Source: Sweltsa coloradensis
Lineage: Eukaryota > Arthropoda > Insecta > Plecoptera > Chloroperlidae
Reading direction: 5' to 3'
DNA: 64,000 nucleotides
Assembly (NCBI GenBank): GCA_024449915.1
Contig: JAMZAV010003189.1
Span: 117,031 to 181,030, forward strand
The notes beneath the pieces were generated by a model. The model was not told the origin of the DNA, made no database searches, and worked only from the letters and a program-made list of their open reading frames with translations. The translations under genes were made by a program, and so were the position numbers. Shown piece by piece: positions 21,333-32,621 of this stretch; within the stretch, counting starts at the first letter, position 1; every line of letters begins with the position of its first letter.

Positions 21333-21973
21333 GGCTATTTCAGAGCACTCTAATCGATATTTTGAAAGTCAATGGAAATGGCTAAAAGTTGGTTGGATAA
21401 AAGATGAACTTGAATAAAAATGGAGGGAAAAAATAACTTTTTTTTGGACGGGACAAAAGCTTCATTTTGGCCATTATATGCAAATTTTGAGTCAATAAGA
21501 AAATGAATGTTCAAGATGCAATACTTAATTTTTTACTTTGATTTTTTTATTGCTTTAAACACACCTTTGTCTTTGGACTAAATACAAGGGAAAATAATTT
21601 TATGAAATAACTTTTGATGAACGATTTTTTTCGTGTTCCGGTTCTAAACCCTTTTTTGCACCATGTGACAAAAAAAAATCGCACATCGAACATTTTTTCA
21701 GAAAATTAATTTCCCTTATACTCAGTCTAAAGACAAAGGTGTGTTGAAACAACAAAAAAAAAATTCGTAACTCAAATTGAAAATTGCATCTAGAACATTC
21801 ATTTTCGTATTGACCCAAAATTTGCATATAATGGCCCAAATAGAGCTTTTCTCCCGTCCAAAAAAAAAGTAATGTTTTCCTTCTTTTTTATTCAATTTTA
21901 TCTTTCATCCAAACAACTTTCAGCCATTTTTCTTCGACTTTCAAAATAGAGGTTAAAGTGCTCTGGAATAGCA
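21333..21973. repeat. 640-bp foldback palindrome
   Basis: The arms are imperfect reverse complements around a centre near 21655. CACACCTTTGTCTTTGGACT (21560) faces AGTCTAAAGACAAAGGTGTG (21724). TTGGCCATTATATGCAAATT (21468) faces AATTTGCATATAATGGCCC (21820). CAGAGCACTCTAAT (21341) faces TTAAAGTGCTCTGG (21953). No protein is encoded. It looks like a long-arm inverted-repeat element that has aged. Confidence 0.85.
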
Positions 21974-21984
21974 ATTTTTTTCTT

Positions 21985-22100
21985 TTATTGCATTCCGTCT
22001 GTGCGTGTGTCACGTCTCACGATAAAACCGAACATGACCTCCTACTGACATGCTTTTATTTTGCTCTCATTGTACTTGGCAAGGATGAAACATACACAAT
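21985..22100 (+). repeat. Dispersed repeat family H, copy 1
   Basis: CCGTCTGTGCGTGTGTCACG and AAAACCGAACATGACCTCC are shared with 30633-30730. It adjoins the palindrome on its right side. Confidence 0.6.
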
Positions 22101-22261
22101 GTTTTTGGTGACCATGGGAGGTAGGGTAAGCGTCACCTTAACTTAGCATTGAAATAGCAAGCACCTCCAATAAAAACGTACTTAACAACGAAACGGAACG
22201 TAATATTTCACTTGTATATTCTTAATATTTAACACAATTCACAAATTTAAAAAAATATATT

Positions 22262-22390
22262 TAATTTGTAAAAAAGTCTATCCCGACTGGGGTTCGAACA
22301 CACACATTCCCACATTCTAGGTAGGCGCCTTAGACAAGTAGATAACTTTTCACCTTCTGAGTTATAATTTTATTATAGATCTGAATGTTT
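22262..22390 (-). mobile_element. tRNA-like SINE relic
   Basis: The minus-strand B box lies in GACTGGGGTTCGAACACACA (reverse complement TGTGTGTTCGAACCCC). A degraded A-box region (GGTAGGCGCCTTAGACAAGT) is followed by an AT-rich tail with GAGTTATAATTTTATTATAG, similar to 17915-17950. Confidence 0.55.
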
Positions 22391-22485
22391 TTCTTCTTGG
22401 ACGATTTGTTGCTTCCCTCTCTCACCTTGATACTGCCGTTTCCGTGTTTATCACATAAATAAATAAATAAATAAATAAATTTAAT

Positions 22486-22556
22486 TTAGAGTCTACCCAC
22501 TCAGTTATATAACTGATTTTCAGTGGGGGTTTAAATCAAAGCGACCAAGCCATAAT
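22486..22556 (-). mobile_element. tRNA-derived SINE S1, 3'-end fragment
   Basis: TTTAGAGTCTACCCACTCAG and GTTATATAACTGATTTTCAG, followed by GCGACCAAGCC. It is preceded by an (AAAT)n tail at 22456-22480, which corresponds to the 3' tail of S1. Confidence 0.8.
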
Positions 22557-22795
22557 ATTATATAATAATAATATAATATTTACCATATTTGTCTCGTTAT
22601 ATAATTATTTTGAAAGTTGTTCTTTCACTGTTTATTATTTCGTTGACAATTTCGTACTTCGAAGTGTATTGTCCTTTAAAAAAAATCAGTTTTGACAACT
22701 GCATACGATAAACAAATAAACATTGTAAATTGGTAAATAATTAATGTGTTCGAGATTTCACTTTCGGGGTGTTTAACTTTCCCGCTTTTACTCTT

Positions 22796-23202
22796 TCGGT
22801 GGCTCTTTGGTCTTGTGGTTACTCTGCTTCCAATGCAAAAGGTCTCGAGTTCGATTCCCGCTAAAGTCACAAGTTTTTTACCTTCTGATTTGGACTCGTC
22901 CATCAATTCTTGTAGTAGGAGTTTGTAAACGGTGACTTTGGAGCCGTCCTAGCAACGAGGCACATAATATAATATTTAAAGTTGTTCTGAATCGGCCTTG
23001 TTGATTCTGGTGTTGATCCGCGGGTGTTCGCACTGTCCATACCACTGATTGCTATATTTCCTATTCAAAATATCGATCTTTGGTTGGTTATCGCTCACTC
23101 GTCGATTGCGTCTGAGCCTACAGGGTTGGCTTGGTCGCTTTGGTTTACTGTTCCCCACAGAAAATCAGTTATATATGACTTGAGTGGGTAGACTCTAAAT
23201 GC
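22796..23202 (+). mobile_element. tRNA-derived SINE S1, full-length copy 2
   Basis: The head has GGCTCTTTGGTCTTGTGGTT and GAGTTCGATTCCCGCTAAAG. The body has GGTGACTTTGGAGCCGTCCT, TGATCCGCGGGTGTTCGCAC, CGATCTTTGGTTGGTTATCG and GCGTCTGAGCCTACAGGGTT. The 3' end is TGGGTAGACTCTAAATG. The anticodon-like loop is CTTCCAATG. Confidence 0.9.
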
Positions 23203-23640
23203 TTTTTTTTTAAATTTATTTATTGGAAGGTATTTTTGAGGTCTTGTACAATATTGTACTAACACCATGTATTCACACACTGCATCTCTACCCGAGTGAC
23301 ACTTATCGTTGAGAGGGATGTAATGGCGTTATCAGTCCCTGTCCGTCTCCCCCAGACAGACCATCTCTCATCCCTCCCTTATACCACAACCTGCTCCTGC
23401 TCACCTGTATTTCTGCACACAATGTCTAAAGCTATATTAATTTTGTACTTTTGTGTGAATGGATGAATGAATGTTTCTTAAACTATTGAAGATTTGCATA
23501 AATCGATTCAAAATTCATAATTTGCATAACATTACTATACACCTAGAAAATTTTAACTTTGCAATAATGCTACCTTAATGTATTTAATGTATTATTTCAA
23601 TATTTTATATAATCATGTAATGTTCTCTTCATTATCAAAT
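23203..23640. other. AT-rich stretch without recognised feature
   Basis: No reading frame or shared repeat was recognised. Confidence 0.35.
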
Positions 23641-23737
23641 GTATTATTATTAGTATAAGGTTGGATGGAAGATAAGGCTTCACTAGCCTTAATCCCGCCT
23701 TACAATAAAGACCCTTATCTATCTATCTATCTATCTA
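23641..23737 (+). repeat. Retroelement 3'-end relic with TATC tail
   Basis: GGATGGAAGATAAGGCTTCA, then CTAGCCTTAATCCCGCCTTA, AATAAAGACCC and (TATC)n. It is the opposite-strand partner of 13985-14090. AATAAA lies 5 bp before the simple tail, as expected for a retroposed 3' end. Confidence 0.65.
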
Positions 23738-24501
23738 TATCCTGGAGAAGACTAGCACCTACACACCCTGATAAGATAATCTATGCTCTAACTCTCGTTG
23801 CCACCAGACCGCGAAACCGTGTTTCCTTGCGTTTCCCATGGGAATTACATCATTCTAGATCAAATCAAAACTATTGAAATGAAAAGAATTGTAAGATAGT
23901 TATAGTATGTAAGGAGAATATAAGGGTAAGAAGGCACTTTGATGGAGTTCAAAAATACATTTTGTTTAACCCCGACAAAATGCGTTCTTACTTTTTTTTA
24001 AATTATGGTTCACCTATGCCAGCCTAAATTATGGTTCACCTATGCCAGCCCTACCCGGCACCTCCACCAAAACTCTCTTTGTCAGCGTTGTAAGTAAATA
24101 GCCTATTGAGTGCTAAACAACTAAATGAGTTTGCTTTAAATTAAATTAGTTAATAAAAAACAATTTTAAATTAGAGAATTAATTGAAACAACAATATATT
24201 ATGATATTTTGAAAGTAATACAAGCTTTTTGCACTGTTGTGAAAACAAATGTAAAAAAACTGTAAGGCCCTGTGTGTTTTTTTTTCGGGGGTAAGGCCCT
24301 ATGTGGCTAAACTGTATTTTATAAATACAAAAACAACACCTGATGATGGAAGGCGCTTAATATTTCACGAAACATCGTTTCCATTTCGTTTATTTAAACT
24401 GGTTTAAAATAACATAATTTTAAGATATTAAAAATATTATCTCTTAAAAATCATGGTAAATAACACAAACAGTGACTGAGGTACTTTACGAAGCATTTCT
24501 T

Positions 24502-24562
<61 letters not shown>

Positions 24563-25440
24563 TAAATTGACTTTAACGACGAGTTTCTAAAATTAATTTC
24601 CTTTCTTGAAATTTAACTGCCCGAGATTTAAACTTTATTTTTTTGAATTTTGATTTTGATTTTGATTTTGATTTGCTTTATATTTTCATCTAGCTGTGAG
24701 CTGTTATGCAAGATAGACTCTAGGTCCCTAGGATTATAATGCCAAGGTCGCGGAGTGGGGGTGGGGGTGGGGGAGAGAAGGGCGGAAGGTAGGAGAAGGG
24801 GGGTAGGGGGGTGTGAACTTATATCTTATTTCACGGCTTCGTGAACTGCTATTGTGGTAGTTAATCTTCTTGGACTTCGATCCAGCCAATCGAATACAAG
24901 GTCTACTAAATATCTTAGAATACTTCGGGCGCATCTATAAGGAGGACCTTGGATCGAATGTAATGATGTTCTAGGCCACGGCTTGTTGGATGGGTTCAAG
25001 GGTTGGGGGGGATGCGATGAGGCCTCAAGGGTGTACGGCTAAGGTACTAGAATATATTAAAATAAAATCACATTCGATTCGACTTTCGACTCTGGGTCAA
25101 GCGCGCCACGCAGAAAGCAATTGAAATTCAAATTTGAACTAGGTTAAAAGTTTAAAATTGTTTACCAGGATAAAAAAAGAGTTAGAAGTATTAATGTAAT
25201 GAATGTCATGTATAAATTAATGTCAATGTATTAGTATTTGTATTGAGTAGGTTGCTAGAGACTAAATGTGAACGGGGCTCTACCATTTTTTAGCTACCTT
25301 TAACGCATCAATGTGTTTCAACAATAAATTAAAATAAAAAAGTATTGATTATTTTGACAAATTACTGGTACAAGTCTTTCAAGCATAAGCCCGCTTTAAG
25401 AATGTAATGGAATGATACCTGTTGATTTGTTGGTTTATTT
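23738..25440. other. Mixed stretch with simple repeats and one hammerhead-like motif
   Basis: It contains a 25-bp duplication, AAATTATGGTTCACCTATGC, at 24000 and 24026, followed by the CCGGCACCTCCACCA motif (24052-24070). It also holds an (AAT)n tract (24502-24560), TTTGAT repeats (24645-24675) and G-rich runs (24755-24815). No gene was recognised. Confidence 0.5.
24340..24373 (+). ncRNA. Hammerhead-ribozyme-like core
   Basis: CTGATGA (24340-24346) is followed by a stem TGGAA/TTTCA (24347-24351 with 24363-24367, one G-T pair), then C and GAAAC (24369-24373). CTGANGA-stem II-GAAA is the hammerhead catalytic core. Stem III could be AC/GT around the ATC loop, followed by T. Stem I pairing is weak, so activity is uncertain. 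No ORF of a retroelement is adjacent. Confidence 0.3.
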
Positions 25441-25445
25441 GGATT

Positions 25446-25802
25446 AAGGACGCGTCAACCGTTAGGTCATAATGCACCACTCTAGCCTAAGGGGGGGGGG
25501 GAGGGGGGGCCCATGCTGGTCAGAACCAGCCACGGGAAAGGGGAGGAAGGGGGGTTTCTCACGTCGCGGTCGTCATCGTCTTTGTCATCGTTCGTTGTGT
25601 CATTGTCATCGTCGCCGGGTGGTCGTCAAGGGAAGGGGACAATGTCCCCGACGACGATTGCCAGAGCTCGCCTCTAGTTTCGGGGAGTAAGATACTCCGC
25701 TCTTTCTAGCTGATGTTTGCGAGGTGGACTTTTTCTCTTGAATCGCCTTTTACGATTAGCAGAGCCATGCTCTGGGCCAATTCTACCCCGGGCCCAGACG
25801 GG
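25446..25802 (+). repeat. Dispersed repeat family D, copy 2 (longest)
   Basis: GGACGCGTCAACCGTTAGGT, CACCACTCTAGCC, a G run, CCAGAGCTCGCCTCTAGTTT, GGTGGACTTTTTCTCTTGAA and AATTCTACCCCGGGCCCAGA. Matches 13021-13357 in reverse. A TCATCGTC-rich segment in the middle is private to this copy. The 72-codon frame across it is not supported. Confidence 0.8.
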
Positions 25803-26012
25803 GTTGTTGATTTGTAATACATTGCTCTTTAACAAACATAATACATAATGTTTTGTGTGACTCAGTGGGTTAAAGTGTGAGGTAGTTGACTTAGAGTGGT
25901 CTCCCAGGAAGTTTGAAAATTCATGTACCCGGCGCCTCCACCAAATTCAATTCAAAATTATTCTTATATTCTTTTGTGACAATTTGTTGATTAAGTAGCT
26001 TCGCTGTCTCTT

Positions 26013-26413
26013 TTAAGAAAGGACGCTGAGCTTGGCCCAACTTAAATGCGCGCACTCAGGTGTTGATGATTTCTGCTGAACGGTTGGTAATATCATTACC
26101 AAATTTCGCATGGATGTTAATAAAGCACTTTTATATTGATATCCGCAATTGGTTGGAAAAATTAATCCCTTAAGATCCATTGCGAGACATAAGTCCAAAA
26201 CTTAAAAAAAATGGGAAATCCAAAATATGGCTTCCAATTATTCTGGAAATTCCCTCCAAACCGTTTATTTTACGAGCGTTCACATTGATTTAAATGTTGA
26301 TATCAAGTATAAATTTGAGTTAAAAATCTGTACACTTGGAATAAATTCCCAAAGTGAACCAACATGGAGTAAATTTAGGTGATTTCACTAATTTTTAATT
26401 CAAAATCAATTAA
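26013..26413 (-). repeat. Dispersed repeat family E, copy 1
   Basis: GGTGTTGATGATTTCTGCTG, GATATCCGCAATTGGTTGG, AAGATCCATTGCGAGACATA and GTACACTTGGAATAAATTCC are reverse complements of 32692-33125. It ends directly next to a family B element. The frame DLCLAMDLKGLIFPTN is shared with copy 2 and reflects the repeat, not a known protein. Confidence 0.75.
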
Positions 26414-26418
26414 TTAAT

Positions 26419-27137
26419 TTAAGCGAGCGAAGCGAGCGTTTCCATTTGACTCTGCCGAAAAAAATAGTCACTGGTTTTGCTTTTTTGTTTTTTTTGTTTT
26501 TTGTTTGTTTGTTTTTTTGGTTTTTTTTGTTTGTTTTGTATGTCTCGCGATAACGTTCGAACGGAGGCTCGGATCGAGTTGAAATTTTCACCATCCGCAA
26601 GCTTTGTTCTCGATTGAATGCCATTAGTTTTGTGGCAAAATCGTTCAAAAAGTTAAAAAGTTACATTAAAGTTAATCGAAAGTTTTTTTTTTCAAACTCA
26701 ACGGCGACAAAATCTGAGATAGCCAAATCATTTAGAATGTCCGTCCGGTCACGAATATGTTAATTTTATTTTGATCCGATAAGTAGTGTAGATGGAAATT
26801 ACATTATAACAAAAAGTAACGTTGCCATGGCAACGAAAAGACGCGCGAAGTTTCTAATGCACTGCCACCTAGAAGTAATCAAAATACTTTCGAGGAAGCA
26901 GTCTATTATTTGTCAACAAAGAGATTAAATAGTTTCCCCAAGGAGTCAAGGTCCTCTAGATGGCGGTGGATTTTAAGGTAAAGATTTAAACACGGGTTTA
27001 CCCAAATACCTTGGCAATAATAAATAATACTGACAACGCGAACGTCGTAAATTTTTAAATTTAAAAAAAATGTGCAATGTGGGTCTAGCTATAGCACGTG
27101 CTCGCTTATCAACGCGTCCAACAGAGCGTTTCCTAGT
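26419..27137 (-). mobile_element. Family B element, solitary full-length copy B11
   Basis: On the plus strand it opens with TTAAGCGAGCGAAGCGAGCG, has a T-rich tract (26474-26540, reverse of the A tract), GTTCGAACGGAGGCTCGGAT, CCGTCCGGTCACGAATATGT and GTTGCCATGGCAACG, and ends CAACAGAGCGTTTCCTAGT. At 719 bp it sets the full length of the family outside the 7.8-12.3 kb cluster. Confidence 0.9.
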
Positions 27138-27198
27138 TTAGGAATACGCGTACTGGATAGCATAGATTTATTCTTTAATGTTGTAAGTGTGGAATTTA

Positions 27199-28340
27199 AC
27201 TAGAAAAAACGCTTAAGTCCCGCCGCGTTGATGGATGAGCGTTTTTGTAAGTTTTTAGTTTGCGTGGGACCACTTTTCCTTTGCAAGTGCTTTGTGAATG
27301 CATTGTAGGTGATTTGTCAAGTTTCAATTGTTTCTTGTTAGTTGTTATTATAAACCTCAAAAAACACATTTTAAAACCTTTATTTCTATGCATTCTGGCT
27401 AACTTTGTCAACTTTTGCAACTTTTCTTACAAAAGGGACTACATCACCAAAACCGTAATGTCCATGTGAAATATGAACGTTGTTGCCCCACCCGTTTGGT
27501 CAAAATCGGCCTAAATGCGACGAAAATATCGCACTTAAAGTAATCGAAAAACTCATATTTAAACCTTTATTTCTATAGATTCTAGCTAACTTTTTGAACT
27601 TTTTCTTTCAAAAGGTACTACATCACCATAACCTTAATGTCCACGTGAAATATGAACGTTGTAGCCCCACCCGTTTGGTCACAATCGGTCCTAATGCGAC
27701 GAAAAAATCGCACTAAAAATCTAAAAACTCATATTTAAACCTTTATTTCTATGGATTCTAGATAACTTTCTCAATTTTTTCTTTTAAAAGGTACTATCAT
27801 CACCATAACCTCAATGTCCATGTGAAATATGAACGTTGTATAGCCCCACCCGTTTGGTCAGAATCGGCCCAAATGTGACGAAAATATCGAACTAAAAATC
27901 GAAAAACTCATATTAAAACCTTTATTTATATAGGTTCTAGCTAACTTTTTCAGATTTTCCTTTCAAAAGCTACTACATCACTATAATCCTAAAGTGCATG
28001 TGAAATATGAACGTTGTAGCCATACCCGTTTGGACAGAATCGACCCAAATGTGACGAAAATATCGCACTAAATATCGAAAAAAATCGTAAAAGTACGATA
28101 TTCATGAGAAATATTTCTTCGATTGTAAACAAAAACGTAGCAAGTCTAAGTTCAGAGAAAACGAAGGTCCCCTCAAATTCTCATCAAGATCGCATATGCC
28201 GTTTGCCCGGTAGAGAGCGAACAAACAGACAGAAAAAAAAAAAAAAAACAAAAAAAAAAACAAACAAAAAAACATTGGAGATAAATTTTTTGGGGGTCAG
28301 TGAAATTGAAGTCTTCGCTTCGCTCGCTACGCTCATCCAA
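27199..28340 (+). mobile_element. Family A element, copy A2 with internal tandem repeats
   Basis: It starts ACTAGAAAAAACGCTTAAGT, CCCGCCGCGTTGATGGATGA. It has four ~180-bp internal repeats, then AAGTTCAGAGAAAACGAAGG, an A-rich tract (28232-28272) and CTTCGCTTCGCTCGCTACGC. It ends TCATCCAA. The middle differs entirely from A3-A5, yet the ends obey the same rule. Confidence 0.85.
27374..28090 (+). repeat. Four ~180-bp tandem repeats inside A2
   Basis: AAACCTTTATTTCTAT starts units at 27374, 27561, 27737 and 27916. Each unit includes GAAATATGAACGTTGT, CCCGTTTGGTC and GCGACGAAAATATCGCACT-like words. Spacing is 176-187 bp. Confidence 0.9.
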
Positions 28341-28344
28341 TAAC

Positions 28345-28420
28345 GGTGTTTTAAACCGTTTACCCGGAAAATTAGAAAACTGAGCGCCTAAACTCGTCTC
28401 CGCGCCAGCCTCTGCGACTC
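28345..28420 (+). repeat. Family F short repeat
   Basis: AACGGTGTTTTAAACCGTTT, then GAGCGCCTAAACTCGTCTCC, is the reverse complement of 32625-32700. Both copies directly border family A or E repeats. Confidence 0.7.
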
Positions 28421-29150
28421 CTTTTTAAAAAACTCCCGTATCCCTGCTTGTTTTAACTACACATTAGAATCAGTGACTGAGAGACTTAAAATAGTACCTA
28501 ATTAATAACAGTCTAGTGCCTGGCCACAATTCCTTCCACTCTTTGCCCATAAACCAGACAAAATTCTCTACTTTTTCCTGTTTTTATCATGTTCCCGTAA
28601 CTCCATTTTGCCACTATATAAACTCGACGGCCGCCCAGCATTGATGTGGAAAAATAGCCTCGCCTGGCAATTAGTCGACACAGCAACTAATGAATAGCCC
28701 ATTGAAGCGAACTGGCAGCTAGGTCCAGAGGGGATTATTCAATTTACACCGTTTAGCTGCGTGGCCACCCCCTTATTGTTCGATTACTCTGCAGTCTGCA
28801 CCGAGGGTAAACAGTTGTTCGATTTCTCTGCACCTAGGGTAAACAGTTGACGCGGCTATTAGGGGCTAGGACAATACACGCTACTAGACAATACGTGTCG
28901 GCGTTTAGGAAGTTATAGAGGTAAATCCACCGTTTGAGAGAGACTTTGTTGCTGGTTTGCTACACCCGTCAGTTAATGTTTATTTAATTTTTCTTTTTTC
29001 TTTTTTAAATTTTTTTTTTTTAGATTTTTAAATAATGTTCTCCTTATTTTCTAATTTCTACTTAGATTAATTATATTTGATAAAGTAAAGTTTTGAAACA
29101 TATCCAGGAAAATCCTTTATTAAGGTAAGAACCAGGTAATCTTAATTTTT
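28421..29150. other. Stretch without recognised feature
   Basis: GATTTCTCTGCACC-type words and GGGTAAACAGTTG occur twice near 28805-28850. The rest shows neither gene nor repeat. Confidence 0.35.
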
Positions 29151-29590
29151 TGTTAAATAAATAAATAAATAAATAAAATACATTCGTATTTAGAGTCTAC
29201 TACCTCAGTCTTATAACTGATTTTCAGTGGGAGACAGTAAACTCAAGTGACCAAGCCAGCCCTGTAGGCCCCGACGCAATCGACGAGTGAGCGATAACTA
29301 ACCAAAGATCAATATTTTTTAATAGCAAATATAGCAATCAGTGGCATTGACAGTGCGAAGAACCGCGGATCAACGCCAGAATCAACAAGACCGATTCAGA
29401 ACAACTTTAAATTTATTATATGCCTCGTTGCTAGGGCGTCTCTTAAGTTACCGTTTACTAATTCCCAAGAGAAGAACTGATGGACAAGTCCAAATCAGAA
29501 GTTAAAAAACTTCAGCCTATAGCGGGAATCGAACCCTGGACATTCTGCATTGGAAGCAGAGACGCTAACCACAAGACCAACGAGACACAT
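29151..29590 (-). mobile_element. tRNA-derived SINE S1, full-length copy 3
   Basis: The (AAAT)n tail (29152-29178) precedes the reverse S1 3' end, TTTAGAGTCTACTACCTCAG. The B box is GCGGGAATCGAACCCTGGAC (reverse) and the head is GCTAACCACAAGACCAACGA (reverse). It is one of two same-strand copies within 1.2 kb. Confidence 0.9.
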
Positions 29591-29884
29591 AATGAGTATA
29601 ATAATAAGTTATTACGTTCATAATTCTTTTGAACAATAAGAATTAAAAAGACAAATCAATTCGTTTAAAAAAAAATTGCATTATATGGCTTACATCCCCG
29701 CTTACTGCTCTCCCATCCCATGCGTGTTTAGTTAATTGGCGAGCATTTCAGTTATCGACCTACACCATGTTTTGTTCTATCATGAAGCTTGAAAGAAAGA
29801 TTAAAGTCCATTTCTACCTTTTCTGATAACTCAACTGGAGTAGGCCTATGCCCTAAAACCACATTTACTTACTACAGCTTTCGA

Positions 29885-30300
29885 ATAAATAATAAATAAA
29901 TAAATAAATTCGTAATAAGAGTCTATCCACTCAGTCTTATAACTGACTTTCAGTGGGGGACAGTAATTTTAAGCCGACCAAGCCAACCCTGTAGGCACCG
30001 ACATCATCGACGAGCGAACAATGACCAACTAAAACAGTCATATTTAAGTATGAAACACCGATCCATCAAGTTGGACACGATTCCACCAGCGGACAGCGCT
30101 AGAATAAACAAGGCTGATTCGTTACAACCTAAGAATGTATTATGTGCCTTATTTTTGTTGCTATGACGGCTCCAAAGTCACCTTTTTACATATTCCTAAG
30201 CCAGATATCGGAAGTTCAAAAACTGTTACCTAGGAATTGAACTCCGGTATAACTGCATTGGAAGCAGAGACTATAACCATAAATCTAACGAGTCACACTT
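29885..30300 (-). mobile_element. tRNA-derived SINE S1, full-length copy 4
   Basis: The tail (AAAT)n is at 29885-29910. AAGAGTCTATCCACTCAGTC, GGCACCGACATCATCGACGA and ACCGATCCATCAAGTTGGAC follow. The head is diverged (ATAACCATAAATCTAACGAG). It shares the variant 'cgatca(t)caagttggacacgattcc' with copies at 15660 and 42890, pointing to a subfamily. Confidence 0.85.
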
Positions 30301-31900
30301 CTTTGTAAATGTTAATAAAATACACAAAATACTACAAAGGATTGTATTACGAAAAAATTTATATTTTTAACTGGGGGGGTGTAAAATTCGATTGAAAATG
30401 AAGAATGTTATACAATCCTTTCTTCCTCTCTTCAAAGACTGTCCAATGGTGTTTTCTTGCACTATGTAAAATAATAAATAGGCCTACTAGTAAATTCAAT
30501 TGAGTTTTTTGAGAGTAAAAAGTTTCAGAATACATTGTTGAAGTAATTTTTAATAGCTGGCTTAGTAAATTATTGGTACAAACAGCGTTCTCTACCCTAT
30601 TTGGTAAGCGAAGCTCCCGTGAAAGCATAATGTCTGTGTCCGTCCGTCTGTGCGTGTGTCACGTCTTGCAATAAAACCGAACATGACCTCCGATTGACTT
30701 GATTTTTATTTTCTCAAGGATGATATATAATGTATTACGTATTGAGTGTGTATAAATTGACTTGTAAATGCTGAAATAATTTTCAGGTTTTATTATATTT
30801 ACACTAGTGGAATTCTGTATTCTGTTGTAAATAAAGGCATAATTATTAGTTTAGTGACCCTTTGAGTCAAGACAGCGGGCTAGCATTTTTAGGAGTATTT
30901 TTTCAACAATGCACAATAAAATTATTTGTGCATTCTTTATCAATTTTTTTGATGAGTTAGCTGCGCCCCTATTTTGGGTACTCCTATAGGAATCAAACTA
31001 AAGCACAAAACGCTAATTTTACATAATTCAAACACTTTCGTATTTTGCATGACCTTATCTTTCTTCCTTCATCTGTAATATTGGTTTCAGATCCCTCGAA
31101 ACTCAATCTAATTTGTTATGCATATCTTTTTTGAACTTCTTCTCTTACAAACATTGTCTTATAATAGAATCCATTTCTTCTTCTCTAAAGAAAGACTAAA
31201 TCCAAGTTGGAAGATTTTTCTTTTTTTTATAAATCGAAAGAGACGAGTTTGAAAAATAAAAGATTATACCGTCGGCGACTTGAGGGATTTCCCCCCCCCC
31301 CTTCCCCCCCCACCCTCTAAACAAACATCTCGACGCAGTGACGTCATTCCACAATCGATATGTCCTCGATCTATCGAAACCTTTCACCGAGTTCACTCTT
31401 GGTCGGTCAATTATCGGGTCTGGTCGGGTTTCTTCGCGCGGGACGGCGCCCGGGGTGTAGAGGGGGGGGGGGGGGTATTTTACAAAGCCAAAGGACATAA
31501 TATATACAAAGATAAAAAACAACTATATGCTCAATGACAATCATAATTGCAATATAATTTCATCACTCTTCTTTCCGCACATATACATAATACAACACTC
31601 ACACTATTTTAATATATTTTCATTTTCATTCTCATTTATTATTATTATTACTATTATTACTATAATTTATTCATCATCATAAGACATAATACATATACAA
31701 ATAAATACATGCAGATTGTATTGGCCTCATGAAGAAAGGAATGCAAGAAGCGGGACCACATCCCATCCACCTAGATAGGTGTCCTGCATCCATATAAAAT
31801 TAAACTAAAAGTAGAGATTAATGATAAGTTTAAATAAATTTACATAATGATAATACATTAATACTTAAAAAAAAAACTTTTGAACATGTGACACTACGAG
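30301..31900. other. Mixed stretch without recognised gene
   Basis: A family H fragment lies at 30633-30730. C-rich (31289-31312) and G-rich (31461-31476) runs create long but compositionally biased frames on both strands (31196-31537) that I do not accept as genes. ATT-rich simple sequence at 31628-31680. Confidence 0.45.
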
Positions 31901-31975
31901 GAAAACGCCGAAGTCGTTGCTCGATTCAAAATAATTTGATTAAATCAAAATATGATTTTAGAACTCGACTGTTAT

Positions 31976-32583
31976 TGTTGGATGAGCGTAGCGAGCGAAG
32001 CGAAGATTCCATTTCACTACACTGGAGAAAAAAATCCGGAATGTTTTTTTTTTTCTTTTTTTTCTGTATTTTTGGTCGGCTGTTAAAACGATTCCGGCTA
32101 AACCGATAATCCGATTGCGATGAAATTTTATGGAGGGCTTCGAAATCTCTGAACTTAGAACTGCCACGTTTTTGAGCGCAATCGGGAATTTTTTTCTCAT
32201 AAAAAACGCAATTTTACGATTTTTTTTTCGATTTTTAAAGAATTTCTTCGACTTATAACACCTACATGCTTTATCCGATTGTAATGATTTTTTCACAGAA
32301 CCTTAATTTTATGAATTAATATATTCGTGTGAAATTTGAGCGCAATCGAAAAATTATTTCTCGTGAAAATCAAAATTTTACGAGTTTTTTCTTTTTTTTG
32401 AATTACGATTTTATAAAAAAAAGTAAAGTTAATTTTTAATTTAATTTAATTTAATTTAAAAAAATTCCTTCGATTTAGTAATATATTTTCACAGAACAAC
32501 AGAAAATCCGCATAACACATGGCAGCTGAATGCACCAATTACGCTCATCCAACAACGCGGCGGGACTTAAGCGTTTTCCTAGT
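31976..32583 (-). mobile_element. Family A element, copy A3
   Basis: It opens TTGTTGGATGAGCGTAGCGA, GCGAAGCGAAGATTCC. Then come a T-rich tract (32046-32063), TTAAAACGATTCCGGCTAAA, two GAGCGCAATCG-type internal blocks and CTCATCCAACAACGCGGCGG. It closes GACTTAAGCGTTTTCCTAGT. The full end-to-end rule is visible in one copy of 608 bp. Confidence 0.9.
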
Positions 32584-32621
32584 TTTAAAAAATTGTAATA
32601 TTATTTCTTCTTAAGAGGGTA

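Noticed and set aside
31196..31537. Overlapping 108- and 85-codon frames on opposite strands
   Set aside because: Openness is explained by C and G runs; no domain, and both strands are open at once.
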